Virus record (IMG/VR): IMGVR_UViG_3300036766_001364
Coordinates: 107,976-171,975 of that record
Origin: a virus
Length of the DNA stretch: 64,000 nucleotides
Strand: one strand, 5' to 3'
Position numbers and translations under genes: made by a program. The notes under the pieces are model-generated. The model had not been told where the DNA came from, made no database searches, and was given only the letters and a program-made list of their open reading frames with translations. Positions 55,182 through 61,963 of this stretch are shown here, one piece after another. Positions within the stretch are counted from its first letter, which is position 1; the number at the start of each line of letters is the position of its first letter.

Positions 55182-55696
55182 TGGGAGTCGACTGCAACGC
55201 CTACCTGTACCAGTCTGCCGACGCCAGGGACGTCGCCGCGGTCCTCGCCGCCCTGGCGGGGAACACGATCAAGGAAGACGCCCACGGGAACGCCGGGGGC
55301 GAAGCCGTCATCGTGCGGCGAGCGCACATCGACGACATGCTGAGGATCGAGTTCCCGTCCCCCGCAGATCCGAAGTGTCCGACGCACGCGTGCGCGTTCT
55401 TCTTCAACGCGGACGGGCCGCGCCACGCGTTCAGGCTCGTCATGATGCGGTCGACGGCGTTCTGGATCGCCGCGGCGCGCGGGCTCGTGGACGTCTTCGG
55501 CGGGTTCGCCGACTACTCAGACAGCGACACGTCCGAGGTCGACTACGCGCGCTTCGAGGCCAAGGTCATGGCCGCCACAGACGGCGACGCGTGGCGCGAG
55601 CGCCAGGATCGCATCTTGAGCGTGAAAGCGATCGCTCCGGCCGACCTCATGCTCTGCGAGCAGTGGGCCGCGTACAAGTCAGGAGATCTCGAATGA
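55181..55696 (+). CDS. Protein of unknown function
   Basis: 171 residues (ATG, or GTG one codon before). It opens VDCNAYLYQSADARDVAAVL, then alternates strands and helices: VIVRRAHIDDMLRIEFPSP, ACAFFFNADGPRHAFRLVMM, FWIAAARGLVDVFGGFADYS. The region around DSDTSEVDYARFEAKVMAA is acidic. ATGA overlap with the next gene. Resembles hypothetical proteins of phages in style only. Confidence 0.5.
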   Translation: MGVDCNAYLYQSADARDVAAVLAALAGNTIKEDAHGNAGGEAVIVRRAHIDDMLRIEFPSPADPKCPTHACAFFFNADGPRHAFRLVMMRSTAFWIAAARGLVDVFGGFADYSDSDTSEVDYARFEAKVMAATDGDAWRERQDRILSVKAIAPADLMLCEQWAAYKSGDLE

Positions 55697-56088
55697 CGAG
55701 GGAAGACGTGGACGACATCAGCGTGCTCGAGGACTTCATCACGCCGCCGAGCGTCGGCGGACGGTTCGGCGCGCGCGTCGACAGGAGCCTCATGTTCCGC
55801 GCCAAGGGGGGGATCTTCCAGGTGCGCATCAGGGACGACGGGCCGATCCAGTCTTCGTACGCGCTCCTCGTGCGGTGGAGCCGCGAGCGAGAAGACTGGG
55901 TCACGCTGTCGATCCGCAAGCCGTCGGAGTGGGGCCTCTGCGCGGTCGGCGGCGCCAACGGGTCGGGCAGCGCGAAGCACGACCGCGAGTTCTACAAGCC
56001 CGCCGAGGACGACCTCATCGCGCTCGCGCTCGACTTCGAGGACTCGCTCCAGGACATCGGCCGCGCCAAGCCGGCTCTCGCGCGATAA
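55693..56088 (+). CDS. Protein of unknown function
   Basis: 131 residues. TREDVDDISVLEDFITPPSV is followed by beta-rich stretches (SLMFRAKGGIFQVRIRDDGP, DWVTLSIRKPSEWGLCAVGG) and an acidic helix (EDDLIALALDFEDSLQDIGR). The TAA stop is part of the next class B -10 (CGATAATATGG). Confidence 0.5.
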   Translation: MTREDVDDISVLEDFITPPSVGGRFGARVDRSLMFRAKGGIFQVRIRDDGPIQSSYALLVRWSREREDWVTLSIRKPSEWGLCAVGGANGSGSAKHDREFYKPAEDDLIALALDFEDSLQDIGRAKPALAR

Positions 56089-56114
56089 TATGGTCACAAC
56101 AACAAAATAGGGAG
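56073..56114 (+). promoter_or_regulatory. Class B promoter module
   Basis: GGCTCTCGCGCGATAATAT, then GGTCACAACAACAAAATAGG and GGAG. Here TG of the extended -10 is CG. Confidence 0.6.
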
Positions 56115-56121
56115 ACCAGAC

Positions 56122-56352
56122 ATGCAGTTCACCGTCAGGGCCATCGCGATCGACCCGAGCACGGGTGCGATGTACCCGCCGCGCGACGAGACGATCGACA
56201 CCGAGGCGAACGCGCTCTTCAGCGGCTGCTTCAGCGAGTGGGACGTCGAAGACGCGTACGAAGCGTTCTGGAACAGGCTCGACGGGTCGTGGGAAGCCGA
56301 GTTCCCGCGCGGCAAGGAGAAAGTCAAGGTCGTCAGCGTGGCGAGGCTGTGA
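56122..56352 (+). CDS. Small beta/alpha protein of unknown function
   Basis: 76 residues with GGGAG upstream. QFTVRAIAIDPSTGAMYPPR, then LFSGCFSEWDVEDAYEAFWN and FPRGKEKVKVVSVARL. Strand-loop-helix-strand plan. The stop overlaps the next GTG (GTGA). Confidence 0.55.
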   Translation: MQFTVRAIAIDPSTGAMYPPRDETIDTEANALFSGCFSEWDVEDAYEAFWNRLDGSWEAEFPRGKEKVKVVSVARL

Positions 56353-56837
56353 CAGAGTGTCCCGTCTGCTGCCAGCGCTTCAACGACGCGCCCACGGGTC
56401 AGGACTACCGCTACCGCAGTTGGAAGCACAGCAAGTCAAAGCGTCACAAGCGGGCGCTCTCGCGCGATACAGTGGTCTCAACAACGAAACAGAGAGGTCC
56501 CATCATGCCACACGCCGAAGGCCGCCATTCCATCATCGACATCGAATCAGACAGCGCGTATGAGCGCGTGCTCGCCAGCGAAGCGTTCCCGGGCGGGTTC
56601 GAGGACAAGGACCCGAAGGACGTCCTCGACGCGCTGCTCGACCTGGCCTACGATTATTGCCCAGGCGCCGATTCTGTCACCTTCGACTTCCACGGCGAAC
56701 TCGTAGCCGAGGGCATGGCAGTTCGGCCCGGCTACCGATTCAGCGCCGTCTTTGGGGACGGCTGCCGCGTGTCGGCCTGCAACATCCCCAAGCGCGCCAT
56801 CGCGCCGCGCGACCTGGCCGCCATGGACTTGGGATAG
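56349..56837 (+). CDS. Zinc-knuckle protein in frame with the 56505 gene (stop-loss fusion)
   Basis: 162 residues if read through. Residues 1-38 are a small C2H2-like unit (ECPVCCQRFNDAPTG, then KHSKSKRHKRALSR). In the neighbouring genes the class B promoter supplies a TGA stop here, but this copy has CGA (CTCGCGCGATACAG), so the frame continues across the leader (VVSTTKQRGPI) into the downstream protein. That protein has its own promoter and ATG at 56505 (110 residues: IIDIESDSAYERVLASEAFP, DVLDALLDLAYDYCPGADSV). Both separate and fused products are possible. Confidence 0.5.
   Translation: MTECPVCCQRFNDAPTGQDYRYRSWKHSKSKRHKRALSRDTVVSTTKQRGPIMPHAEGRHSIIDIESDSAYERVLASEAFPGGFEDKDPKDVLDALLDLAYDYCPGADSVTFDFHGELVAEGMAVRPGYRFSAVFGDGCRVSACNIPKRAIAPRDLAAMDLG
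56454..56497 (+). promoter_or_regulatory. Class B promoter module with lost stop codon
   Basis: GCGCTCTCGCGCGATACAGT, then CTCAACAACGAAACAGAGAGG. The usual TGA is CGA, which removes the stop of the upstream frame. Confidence 0.6.
56505..56837 (+). CDS. Protein of unknown function (own start of the fused frame)
   Basis: 110 residues from the ATG after GAGAGG. SAYERVLASEAFPGGFEDKD, then LDALLDLAYDYCPGADSVTF and YRFSAVFGDGCRVSACNIPK. This start fits the class B pattern better than the longer in-frame start. No family recognised. Confidence 0.55.
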   Translation: MPHAEGRHSIIDIESDSAYERVLASEAFPGGFEDKDPKDVLDALLDLAYDYCPGADSVTFDFHGELVAEGMAVRPGYRFSAVFGDGCRVSACNIPKRAIAPRDLAAMDLG

Positions 56838-56848
56838 GCGCTCTAACC

Positions 56849-56892
56849 GACTCTCCCGTGATACAATGATCCCAACAACAACAGCAGGGAGC
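56849..56892 (+). promoter_or_regulatory. Class B promoter module
   Basis: GACTCTCCCGTGATACAAT, then GATCCCAACAACAACAGCAGG and GGAG. Confidence 0.7.
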
Positions 56893-56899
56893 AACCCAC

Positions 56900-57232
56900 A
56901 TGACAACGCTTGCAGTCCGCAACGAAGCGCAGAAGATCCTCCTCGAGCGGGAGATGCTTGGCCAGATCAGCGACGGCCAGTGGGAGAACGCCCGACCGCT
57001 CGACCACTGGGAACCGTGGTGCAACGCGACGATCATCGTCGATCCCGCGAACGTCGGCCGCGATTTCTACGCGCGCAAGGACAACTACAACCTCACCAGC
57101 AAGTACCTGCTCGACATCGTCGGAGACCGCATGCTGGAAGCCGTCCAAGCGTCCGTGTCTGGCTACGACCGCAAGCGCATGGTCGCCGACCTGCGCGACC
57201 TCAAGGCCATCTTGAAGGCGTGGAGGGCCTGA
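56900..57232 (+). CDS. Protein of unknown function
   Basis: 110 residues after a class B leader. N-terminal helix (VRNEAQKILLEREMLGQISD), then WENARPLDHWEPWCNATIIV, KDNYNLTSKYLLDIVGDRML and C-terminal MVADLRDLKAILKAWRA. The aromatic middle and charged helices suggest a compact globular protein. The next gene starts 4 bases after the stop, in the same frame. Confidence 0.55.
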   Translation: MTTLAVRNEAQKILLEREMLGQISDGQWENARPLDHWEPWCNATIIVDPANVGRDFYARKDNYNLTSKYLLDIVGDRMLEAVQASVSGYDRKRMVADLRDLKAILKAWRA

Positions 57233-57235
57233 CGC

Positions 57236-57502
57236 GTGGCGATCGCGTTCACGGTCCCGCCGTTCAGCGGGCCGCGCTACGGTGAGAACGCGTCCCGCTG
57301 TCGGGGCGATCAGTGGCCCTGCGCGATCTGCGGGAGGGCGACTGAGAACGCCTCGGCGTGGGCGACCGTCGTTGACGGAGGCGCGGCCTGGGGGGACGAG
57401 TCCTCAGACGAGGAAGCGGACGGCTTCATGGGACAGTACCCGATCGGCGCAGACTGCGCCCGGCGGTACCGCATCAGGGGGATTGAGCGCGCTCTTCCGT
57501 GA
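57236..57502 (+). CDS. Small zinc-site protein
   Basis: 88 residues, GTG start. C22 and the pair in WPCAICGRATENASAW, with CARRYRIRG near the end, suggest one zinc site. The acidic middle (DESSDEEADGFMG) is flexible. The stop TGA is the TGA of the next class B promoter. Same-frame position after the preceding TGA means a readthrough product would be possible. Confidence 0.5.
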   Translation: MAIAFTVPPFSGPRYGENASRCRGDQWPCAICGRATENASAWATVVDGGAAWGDESSDEEADGFMGQYPIGADCARRYRIRGIERALP

Positions 57503-57525
57503 TAAGATAGATCCAACAGCAGGAG
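57491..57525 (+). promoter_or_regulatory. Class B promoter module
   Basis: GCTCTTCCGTGATAAGATAG, then ATCCAACAGCAGGAG. The leader is short. Confidence 0.7.
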
Positions 57526-57534
57526 CAAAAAGCG

Positions 57535-57870
57535 ATGCAGTACGCGATCCGGATCCGCAATAGCCACACGCACAACGTCGACATAGAGGGACCCCACCTC
57601 GACCTGCCCGACTTCGCCGTGCTCGGCTGGTACGCAGGCGACGACGAGCCGCCCTCGGCCCACATGCGGGTCGGCGTGCTGGTGTTCGACGACTTGGCAG
57701 AGGCCGAGGCCGACCGCGACGCCGTGATGGCGACGTGGTTCGCCTGCACGGCCGAGGTCCGTGTCCGTCAGCGAGGACAGATCAAGGGGGTAATCGCGAT
57801 GGACCACGGACGCGCTCATCGAGAAGATCAACGAGAGCGTCCGCGGGGATCCGGTCCGGCTCTCTCGTGA
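57535..57870 (+). CDS. Protein of unknown function
   Basis: 111 residues. Beta-rich start (QYAIRIRNSHTHNVDIEGPH), then PDFAVLGWYAGDDEPP, RVGVLVFDDLAEAEADRDAV and WFACTAEVRVRQRGQI. The last 30 codons look unlike the rest; another frame reads a plausible helix there (ALIEKINESVRGDPVRL), hinting at a late frameshift. The stop TGA lies in the next class B element. Confidence 0.5.
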   Translation: MQYAIRIRNSHTHNVDIEGPHLDLPDFAVLGWYAGDDEPPSAHMRVGVLVFDDLAEAEADRDAVMATWFACTAEVRVRQRGQIKGVIAMDHGRAHREDQRERPRGSGPALS

Positions 57871-57899
57871 CAAAATAGTCCCAACATCAAAAGCAGGAG
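57859..57899 (+). promoter_or_regulatory. Class B promoter module
   Basis: GGCTCTCTCGTGACAAAATA, then GTCCCAACATCAAAAGCAGG and GGAG. Confidence 0.7.
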
Positions 57900-57907
57900 T
57901 GAATCCC

Positions 57908-58372
57908 ATGGCGACGGAGTTCGTAAGGATCGCGGCCGATCGCGTCATCGTGGCGCCGTTCTCGATCGATCAAGCAGTCTGGCACGTCGCGCGCGCCAGG
58001 CAGAAGATCGAGACTCCGTGCCCGTTCTGCGCCGGCGGGGGATACGCTGTCGGCAAAGACGGCTCGAACGCGAGCTGCCCCAAGTGCATGACGAGGGCGG
58101 TCATCGTCGCTTACCTCGACGAAGCGTGGGCGGTCGACGATCGCGCGATGACCGTCGGGCAGATCAGGCTCGCCTACACCGGCGGACACCGAGCTTCCAG
58201 CGAGCGGTCGATCAACTACGGCTCACAGAAAGAGAGCGTCGAGTGGCGCTTCATGTGCTACGAGACGGGCATCGGATCGGGGTCGCTGTGGGATCCCAAG
58301 GACCTGTTCGCTTCGCGTGAGACGGCGCAGGCGGCGTGCGACACGAGGAATGCCGCGCCGTCTCTCTCGTGA
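57908..58372 (+). CDS. DnaJ-like zinc-finger protein
   Basis: 154 residues from the ATG after GGAG. C-x2-C (CPFCAGGGYAVGKDG) and a second C-x2-C (CPKCMTRAVIVAYLDE) form a zinc site of the DnaJ type. The remainder mixes helices and loops (RSINYGSQKESVEW, YETGIGSGSLWDPKDLFASR). It could chaperone or bind nucleic acid. The stop is the promoter TGA of the next module. Confidence 0.6.
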   Translation: MATEFVRIAADRVIVAPFSIDQAVWHVARARQKIETPCPFCAGGGYAVGKDGSNASCPKCMTRAVIVAYLDEAWAVDDRAMTVGQIRLAYTGGHRASSERSINYGSQKESVEWRFMCYETGIGSGSLWDPKDLFASRETAQAACDTRNAAPSLS

Positions 58373-58402
58373 TAAGATAGATCCAACAACGCAGCACGGA
58401 GG
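58360..58402 (+). promoter_or_regulatory. Class B promoter module
   Basis: GTCTCTCTCGTGATAAGATA, then GATCCAACAACGCAGCACGG and GGAGG. A near-consensus copy. Confidence 0.75.
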
Positions 58403-58408
58403 CCAGCG

Positions 58409-58876
58409 ATGGCACTGACGATCGAAAAGAACGCCGACGGCAAGTGGGCGCTCACAGACACCGAAGCAAACACGGTCGAGCTGTTCCGCAGCCGGACCGG
58501 GGCCGACGCCAAGCGCACCGTCCTCTTCAATCGGCGCGACGCCGCGGACCTCAAGGCGCGTCAGGACTGGGCGGCCGCGATGCCTCAGGCGAGCAAGGAT
58601 AGCGTCGACCACGCGATCAAAGACGCCGAGCGGCGTCTCGTTGACGCTGAAGACCGCGTCAAACGCGGGGCCGTGCGCATCAAGGAGAGGATGGAAAGCG
58701 TGCTCGCTGGGATGGAGCGCGGCCGGTATCCGAACTGTCTCGGAGAGCTGCAGTTTTCGGGCGTTGAGTTCGACCGCCTCTGCGGCGAGTTGGATCGCGC
58801 GAAGCACGAGCTGGTCGCCGTCCAGGACGTGTTCAAGCATGCGTTCGGCCGGGAGGACGAACCCGCCCTTAAGTAG
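58409..58876 (+). CDS. Helical protein of unknown function
   Basis: 155 residues. N-terminal strands (LTIEKNADGKWALTDTEANT, VELFRSRTGA), then a long coiled-coil region (SVDHAIKDAERRLVDAEDRV, AVRIKERMESVLAGMERG, LCGELDRAKHELVAVQDVFK). Could be a structural or regulatory dimer. No family recognised. Confidence 0.55.
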   Translation: MALTIEKNADGKWALTDTEANTVELFRSRTGADAKRTVLFNRRDAADLKARQDWAAAMPQASKDSVDHAIKDAERRLVDAEDRVKRGAVRIKERMESVLAGMERGRYPNCLGELQFSGVEFDRLCGELDRAKHELVAVQDVFKHAFGREDEPALK

Positions 58877-58885
58877 GGGGCCCAC

Positions 58886-58928
58886 GGCTCTCTTGTGATA
58901 CGATAGGCACAACAACGAAACAGAGAGG
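58886..58928 (+). promoter_or_regulatory. Class B promoter module
   Basis: GGCTCTCTTGTGATACGATA, then GGCACAACAACGAAACAGAG and AGAGG. Confidence 0.7.
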
Positions 58929-58935
58929 TACCCCC

Positions 58936-59367
58936 ATGATATCGATCGTCCGCACGCGCGAGCCGAAGGTCATCCAGCTCTACATCTCGCGCATGGACAG
59001 CTTCGGCGATCAGAACGACACGGTCCTGGACGCGGACACGCGCGAGCAGTTCGCCGACCACGCGATCCTCACGTGGCAGTTCGAGCACAACCGGTACCCG
59101 GGCGACGGCGCTGGGTCGATCGTGCGCGGGACGCTCGTGCTGGTGCAGGACCGCGGCTGCGTCTCCCACGGCGCGCCAGCCGGTTCGCGCTTCATAATCA
59201 AGGTCCTGGAGGGCGAGTTCGAGCGCGTTGGCCAGGCGGACATGCTGTTCGACGGCGACGTGACCGTGGAGTTCGACCAGGCGCGCCTGACCGCTCTCGT
59301 CAACGAGGTGAAGGCGGGCAAGCGCAGTCACGAGCCGCATCGCAGCTCGCAGCTCGCTGAGGCCTGA
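58936..59367 (+). CDS. Protein of unknown function
   Basis: 143 residues. Beta-rich: SIVRTREPKVIQLYISRMDS, HAILTWQFEHNRYPGDGAGS, IVRGTLVLVQDRGC, FIIKVLEGEFERVGQADMLF and DVTVEFDQARLTALVNEVKA. Looks like a small OB- or SH3-like barrel. C-terminus is basic. No family recognised. Confidence 0.55.
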   Translation: MISIVRTREPKVIQLYISRMDSFGDQNDTVLDADTREQFADHAILTWQFEHNRYPGDGAGSIVRGTLVLVQDRGCVSHGAPAGSRFIIKVLEGEFERVGQADMLFDGDVTVEFDQARLTALVNEVKAGKRSHEPHRSSQLAEA

Positions 59368-59378
59368 TCCCGAGGTCG

Positions 59379-59423
59379 GCTCTCTCGTGATAGAATAGCT
59401 TCAACCACAGAACACAGAAGGGG
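59379..59423 (+). promoter_or_regulatory. Class B promoter module
   Basis: GGCTCTCTCGTGATAGAATA, then GCTTCAACCACAGAACACAG and AAGGGGG. Confidence 0.7.
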
Positions 59424-59429
59424 GCGATC

Positions 59430-59651
59430 ATGCCAGCAGACGACATCGCCGAGATACGGACCGCCATCTTGAGCGAGGTGGCTTCGAACTTGGAGACTCT
59501 CGATTTCCTGGACGGCGGCGACGTCGGGTTCGCGGTCGGCGCGGTGTACGCCGCGGCGATCGAGGCCAACGCCATAACCGCCTGCTTCAGGCTCGAAGAC
59601 GGGCGCGTGGTGACGGCGCGGTTCGCGCTCGTCAATCTCGAGGTCAAGTAG
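59430..59651 (+). CDS. Small alpha/beta protein of unknown function
   Basis: 73 residues. Helix (DIAEIRTAILSEVASNLETL), then GGDVGFAVGAVYAAAIEANA and strands TACFRLEDGRVVTARFALVN. No family recognised. Confidence 0.5.
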   Translation: MPADDIAEIRTAILSEVASNLETLDFLDGGDVGFAVGAVYAAAIEANAITACFRLEDGRVVTARFALVNLEVK

Positions 59652-59653
59652 GA

Positions 59654-59689
59654 ATGCCAGATCAAAAAAGAGCCAAACCGGCCACATGA
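59654..59689 (+). CDS. Possible 11-residue leader peptide
   Basis: ATG CCA GAT ... TGA encodes MPDQKRAKPAT and overlaps the next ATG by 4 bases. It could couple translation of the next gene or be chance. Confidence 0.25.
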   Translation: MPDQKRAKPAT

Positions 59690-59835
59690 TCGCCATCACC
59701 GACGATCTCTACTGGAAGCTGCAAGAGGCGCCAGCTACGACCCGGACGACCGCCAACGTCGAATACCAGCGCGTGACGGCTCCCGCCTGGCTCGCAGCGT
59801 TCCTCACCTCGCAGGCACAGGAGGCGCAGGGATGA
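59686..59835 (+). CDS. Short relative of the undecapeptide-repeat protein
   Basis: 49 residues. The end NVEYQRVTAPAWLAAFLTSQ and AQEAQG repeats the end of the next gene almost exactly, but only one 11-residue unit (NVEYQRVTAPA) is left. It looks like a copy shortened by recombination between repeats. Its stop overlaps the next ATG. Confidence 0.5.
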   Translation: MIAITDDLYWKLQEAPATTRTTANVEYQRVTAPAWLAAFLTSQAQEAQG

Positions 59836-60290
59836 GCGCAACCACTCCACGGATCACGCTCGCGATGCTGAAAGGCGCTTGTAGCGAGCAGCGCCACACC
59901 TTTCTCACTGAATGGCCGCAGGGCGCTGTGGCAACCCTCGAAAACGTCCAGCGCGCACAGGCTATTGGCCTTAATCTCGATTGGGGTACGTGCTGGTTCA
60001 CGGCAACCGCCTACGCCGAATACGAGAGCGTGAGGATTGCCGCCCAAGCCGAATACCGGCTCGTGACGATTGCCGCACTCGCCGAATACCAGCGCGTGAG
60101 GATTGCCGCCAACGTCGAATACCAGCGCGTGAGGATTGCTGCCTGGCTCAAATACGAGAGCGTGACGGCTGCCGCCCAAGCCGAATACGAGAGCGTGAGG
60201 ATTGCCGCCCAAGCCGAATACGAGAGCGTGACGGCTGCTGCCTGGCTCGCAGCGTTCCTCACCTCGCAGGCACAGGCGGTGCAGGGATGA
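59832..60290 (+). CDS. Undecapeptide-repeat protein
   Basis: 152 residues. After an N-terminal domain (about 60 residues; QRHTFLTEWPQGAVATLENV) come seven 11-residue repeats of the type AEYESVRIAAQ (AEYRLVTIAAL, AEYQRVRIAAN, VEYQRVRIAAW, LKYESVTAAAQ and so on), then WLAAFLTSQAQAVQG. Similar AEYxxVxxxA repeats occur in several phage and bacterial proteins of unknown role. Each unit is 33 bp, and neighbouring units are nearly identical at DNA level, so copy number should vary by slippage. Probably an elongated helical rod. Confidence 0.65.
   Translation: MSATTPRITLAMLKGACSEQRHTFLTEWPQGAVATLENVQRAQAIGLNLDWGTCWFTATAYAEYESVRIAAQAEYRLVTIAALAEYQRVRIAANVEYQRVRIAAWLKYESVTAAAQAEYESVRIAAQAEYESVTAAAWLAAFLTSQAQAVQG
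60062..60250 (+). repeat. 33-bp tandem repeats inside the 59832 gene
   Basis: Units share GCC-GAATAC-SAGAGCGTGA-type cores (GAATACGAGAGCGTGA occurs repeatedly; GAATACCAGCGCGTGA in others). The same 16-mer family appears once more at about 59761 in the upstream short gene. Confidence 0.7.
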
Positions 60291-60460
60291 GCGATCAGCT
60301 AACCCGCGTAAGGTGCATAGAGCAGGCGGCGGACGACTACCGCCGATGAGGGCGGTTGCGACATCTGCGAGGCGGCAACGCATCAGAGCAGCGAATGCCC
60401 CCCCAGGAACCGCTGCCCATGTTCATCGAGACGATGGCGGACGACGGCCTAGCTTCGTGA
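60287..60460 (+). pseudogene. Probable small zinc-finger gene broken by frameshifts
   Basis: ATG 60287 reads 20 residues (SDQLTRVRCIEQAADDYRR) and stops. The next frame continues sensibly as GCDICEAATHQSSECPP, a zinc-finger-like sequence with no start codon of its own. After a run of seven C (about 60398) a third frame reads PQEPLPMFIETMADDGLAS to TGA 60458-60460. Two indels would restore one protein of about 57 residues. Either decay or sequence error. Confidence 0.45.
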
Positions 60461-60474
60461 GCGAGTTCATCGAC

Positions 60475-60517
60475 CGCTCTTCCGTGGTAGAATAGTCTCA
60501 GCAACAAAAGCACGGAG
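60475..60517 (+). promoter_or_regulatory. Class B promoter module
   Basis: CGCTCTTCCGTGGTAGAATA, then GTCTCAGCAACAAAAGCACG and GGAG. TGG replaces TGA in the extended -10. Confidence 0.7.
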
Positions 60518-60524
60518 ACCGACG

Positions 60525-60740
60525 ATGACCACCGACCTGCCCACCTGCATCCGCACCGGCTTGCCCATCAGGCCCGAGCTCTGGCCACCGCAGCCCGAGT
60601 ATCGGGGCGCGCACAGGCCGTTCGTCGGCCCGATGGTCAGCGCTCGCCTGGCGTGGCTGCTGGACTCAGACCAGTTCACGGCCACTTACGGCTGGGGCTT
60701 TGAGTGGAAAGACCAATCGCTGGTGGTGAAGGCATCGTGA
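60525..60740 (+). CDS. Small protein of unknown function
   Basis: 71 residues. Pro-rich N-terminus (CIRTGLPIRPELWPPQPEYR), then GPMVSARLAWLLDSDQFTAT and YGWGFEWKDQSLVVKAS. Strand-rich end. Starts 7 bases after GGAG. No family recognised. Confidence 0.5.
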   Translation: MTTDLPTCIRTGLPIRPELWPPQPEYRGAHRPFVGPMVSARLAWLLDSDQFTATYGWGFEWKDQSLVVKAS

Positions 60741-60757
60741 GCCAGGCGGGGGACTAG

Positions 60758-60808
60758 CGCTCTCACGTGATAAAATAGATCCAACAACAACAGAAAGCAG
60801 GGGGGGAG
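60758..60808 (+). promoter_or_regulatory. Class B promoter module
   Basis: GCGCTCTCACGTGATAAAAT, then AGATCCAACAACAACAGAAA and GCAGGGGGGGAG. Perfect TGATAAAAT. Confidence 0.75.
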
Positions 60809-60816
60809 TCCTCGCC

Positions 60817-61035
60817 ATGGCCACCGACCAGACCAGACAAGAAGCGCGCGACGATCAGCGCACGATCGAGCGCCTTGACGCCGCCGACGCGTACATCGCG
60901 AAGAACCTGCCCGGCGCTCAGCCGCTCTTCAAGTGCGTGGAGTGCGGCCGTCGCTTCCGCACGGTGAGCGCCGCAGAACGCGCAGTGGATGAGGGCTGCC
61001 CCAGATGCGGTGGCTCTGACGTCGATCTGGCCTGA
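60817..61035 (+). CDS. Small zinc-ribbon protein
   Basis: 72 residues. Helical N-terminus (TRQEARDDQRTIERLDAADA), then C-x2-C (KCVECGRRFRTVSAAERAVD) and C-x2-C (CPRCGGSDVDLA) at its end: a rubredoxin-like zinc ribbon. Such ribbons bind nucleic acid or protein. It is one of several small zinc proteins in this region. Confidence 0.65.
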   Translation: MATDQTRQEARDDQRTIERLDAADAYIAKNLPGAQPLFKCVECGRRFRTVSAAERAVDEGCPRCGGSDVDLA

Positions 61036-61075
61036 CTCTCTCGTGGTAAAATAACCACAGCAACAAAACACGGAG
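61034..61075 (+). promoter_or_regulatory. Class B promoter module
   Basis: GACTCTCTCGTGGTAAAATA, then ACCACAGCAACAAAACACGG and GGAG. Confidence 0.7.
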
Positions 61076-61083
61076 ACATGACC

Positions 61084-61290
61084 ATGGACTACCAGATCAA
61101 GCACAGGACGCTGCCGCGCGGCCTCTACCGCGCCAAAGCGACCCTCTATACGGCCATCGTCACCGACGAGCGCGGCGAGGTGGACCGCAAGGAGTTCGTC
61201 GTGGCGTGTGGATCAGGGAGTCCGCGGGCGCTCCTGCAGTGGCTCGATTCGTTCGGCTTCAGCGTCATCAAGACGCAGGTCGCCGCGTGA
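61084..61290 (+). CDS. Small beta-rich protein of unknown function
   Basis: 68 residues from the ATG 8 bases after GGAG (an in-frame ATG at 61078 is too close). YQIKHRTLPRGLYRAKATLY, TAIVTDERGEVDRKEFVVAC and ALLQWLDSFGFSVIKTQVAA. GTGA overlap with the next gene. No family recognised. Confidence 0.5.
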   Translation: MDYQIKHRTLPRGLYRAKATLYTAIVTDERGEVDRKEFVVACGSGSPRALLQWLDSFGFSVIKTQVAA

Positions 61291-61505
61291 GCGCCCGCGT
61301 AGGGATCGTCTGTGACCAGTGCACCAACGTCGGCAAGATGGCCATCGGCCCGACTGTCTACGGCACCATCGACGACCTCCGCAGGTCATTGCGCTTGGGC
61401 GGCTGGAAGACCTACCGCGCCCCGGTCAGCCGGGTGCTGGACGTCTGCCCCAACTGCCTGGTGGAGCCACTCATCCCAGACGACTGGCGCGAGGTCGCTC
61501 CGTGA
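61287..61505 (+). CDS. Small zinc-ribbon-like protein
   Basis: 72 residues, GTG in a GTGA overlap. C-x2-C (IVCDQCTNVGKMAIGPTVYG) and C-x2-C (DVCPNCLVEPLIPDDWREVA) frame a small ribbon; the middle DLRRSLRLGGWKTYRAPVSR is basic. Resembles the other zinc ribbons here. Confidence 0.6.
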   Translation: MSARVGIVCDQCTNVGKMAIGPTVYGTIDDLRRSLRLGGWKTYRAPVSRVLDVCPNCLVEPLIPDDWREVAP

Positions 61506-61532
61506 CTCAGGCCACATGCGGCGCGACCCCTG

Positions 61533-61685
61533 ATGCTGAAGACCGGCGAGACGCTGGCCTGCATCAAGATCGCCGGGCACGAGGCGCTGGACGAGACCAA
61601 GCTGTCGCAGTGCCACGCTGGCTTCCTCGATGGCGCGCGCAGACAGAAGATGCGCTTCTGGCGGGACGGCAAGGAGGTCCTGTAA
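61533..61685 (+). CDS. Small protein of unknown function
   Basis: 50 residues from ATG. LKTGETLACIKIAGHEALDE, then SQCHAGFLDGARRQKMRFWR and DGKEVL. The start is 28 bases after the upstream stop without clear ribosome-binding site. Protein-like composition supports it. Confidence 0.45.
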   Translation: MLKTGETLACIKIAGHEALDETKLSQCHAGFLDGARRQKMRFWRDGKEVL

Positions 61686-61688
61686 GGC

Positions 61689-61730
61689 CGCTCTCCCGTG
61701 ATAAGATGGTCCCAACAACACAGCACGGAG
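61689..61730 (+). promoter_or_regulatory. Class B promoter module
   Basis: CGCTCTCCCGTGATAAGATG, then GTCCCAACAACACAGCACGG and GGAG. Confidence 0.75.
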
Positions 61731-61738
61731 ACACAGAG

Positions 61739-61963
61739 ATGCAGACAGTACGACAGGCCGCCGAAGCGCGAGGGATCACCGAGTACGACACCGCGCTCCC
61801 GCAGCCGTGGGTCGACCTGGTGGTCGAGCGCTTCGGCAAGGATAACTACCCGTGCGGACACGTGGTGTGGTCATACGCGGGCGGCACGAACACGGGCTAT
61901 CCGATGGCCGTGGACGCCTTCGGCGACCGGCTGCTCGGGCGCATCGCGGCCAACCTGCGATGA
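61739..61963 (+). CDS. Small protein of unknown function
   Basis: 74 residues. QTVRQAAEARGITEYDTALP, then WVDLVVERFGKDNYPCGHVV and YPMAVDAFGDRLLGRIAANL. ATG is 8 bases after GGAG; the stop overlaps the next ATG. No family recognised. Confidence 0.5.
   Translation: MQTVRQAAEARGITEYDTALPQPWVDLVVERFGKDNYPCGHVVWSYAGGTNTGYPMAVDAFGDRLLGRIAANLR

Noticed and set aside
57230-57236. TGA readthrough joining the 56900 and 57236 genes
   Set aside because: They are in the same frame, but both look complete, and a GTG start lies directly after the stop.
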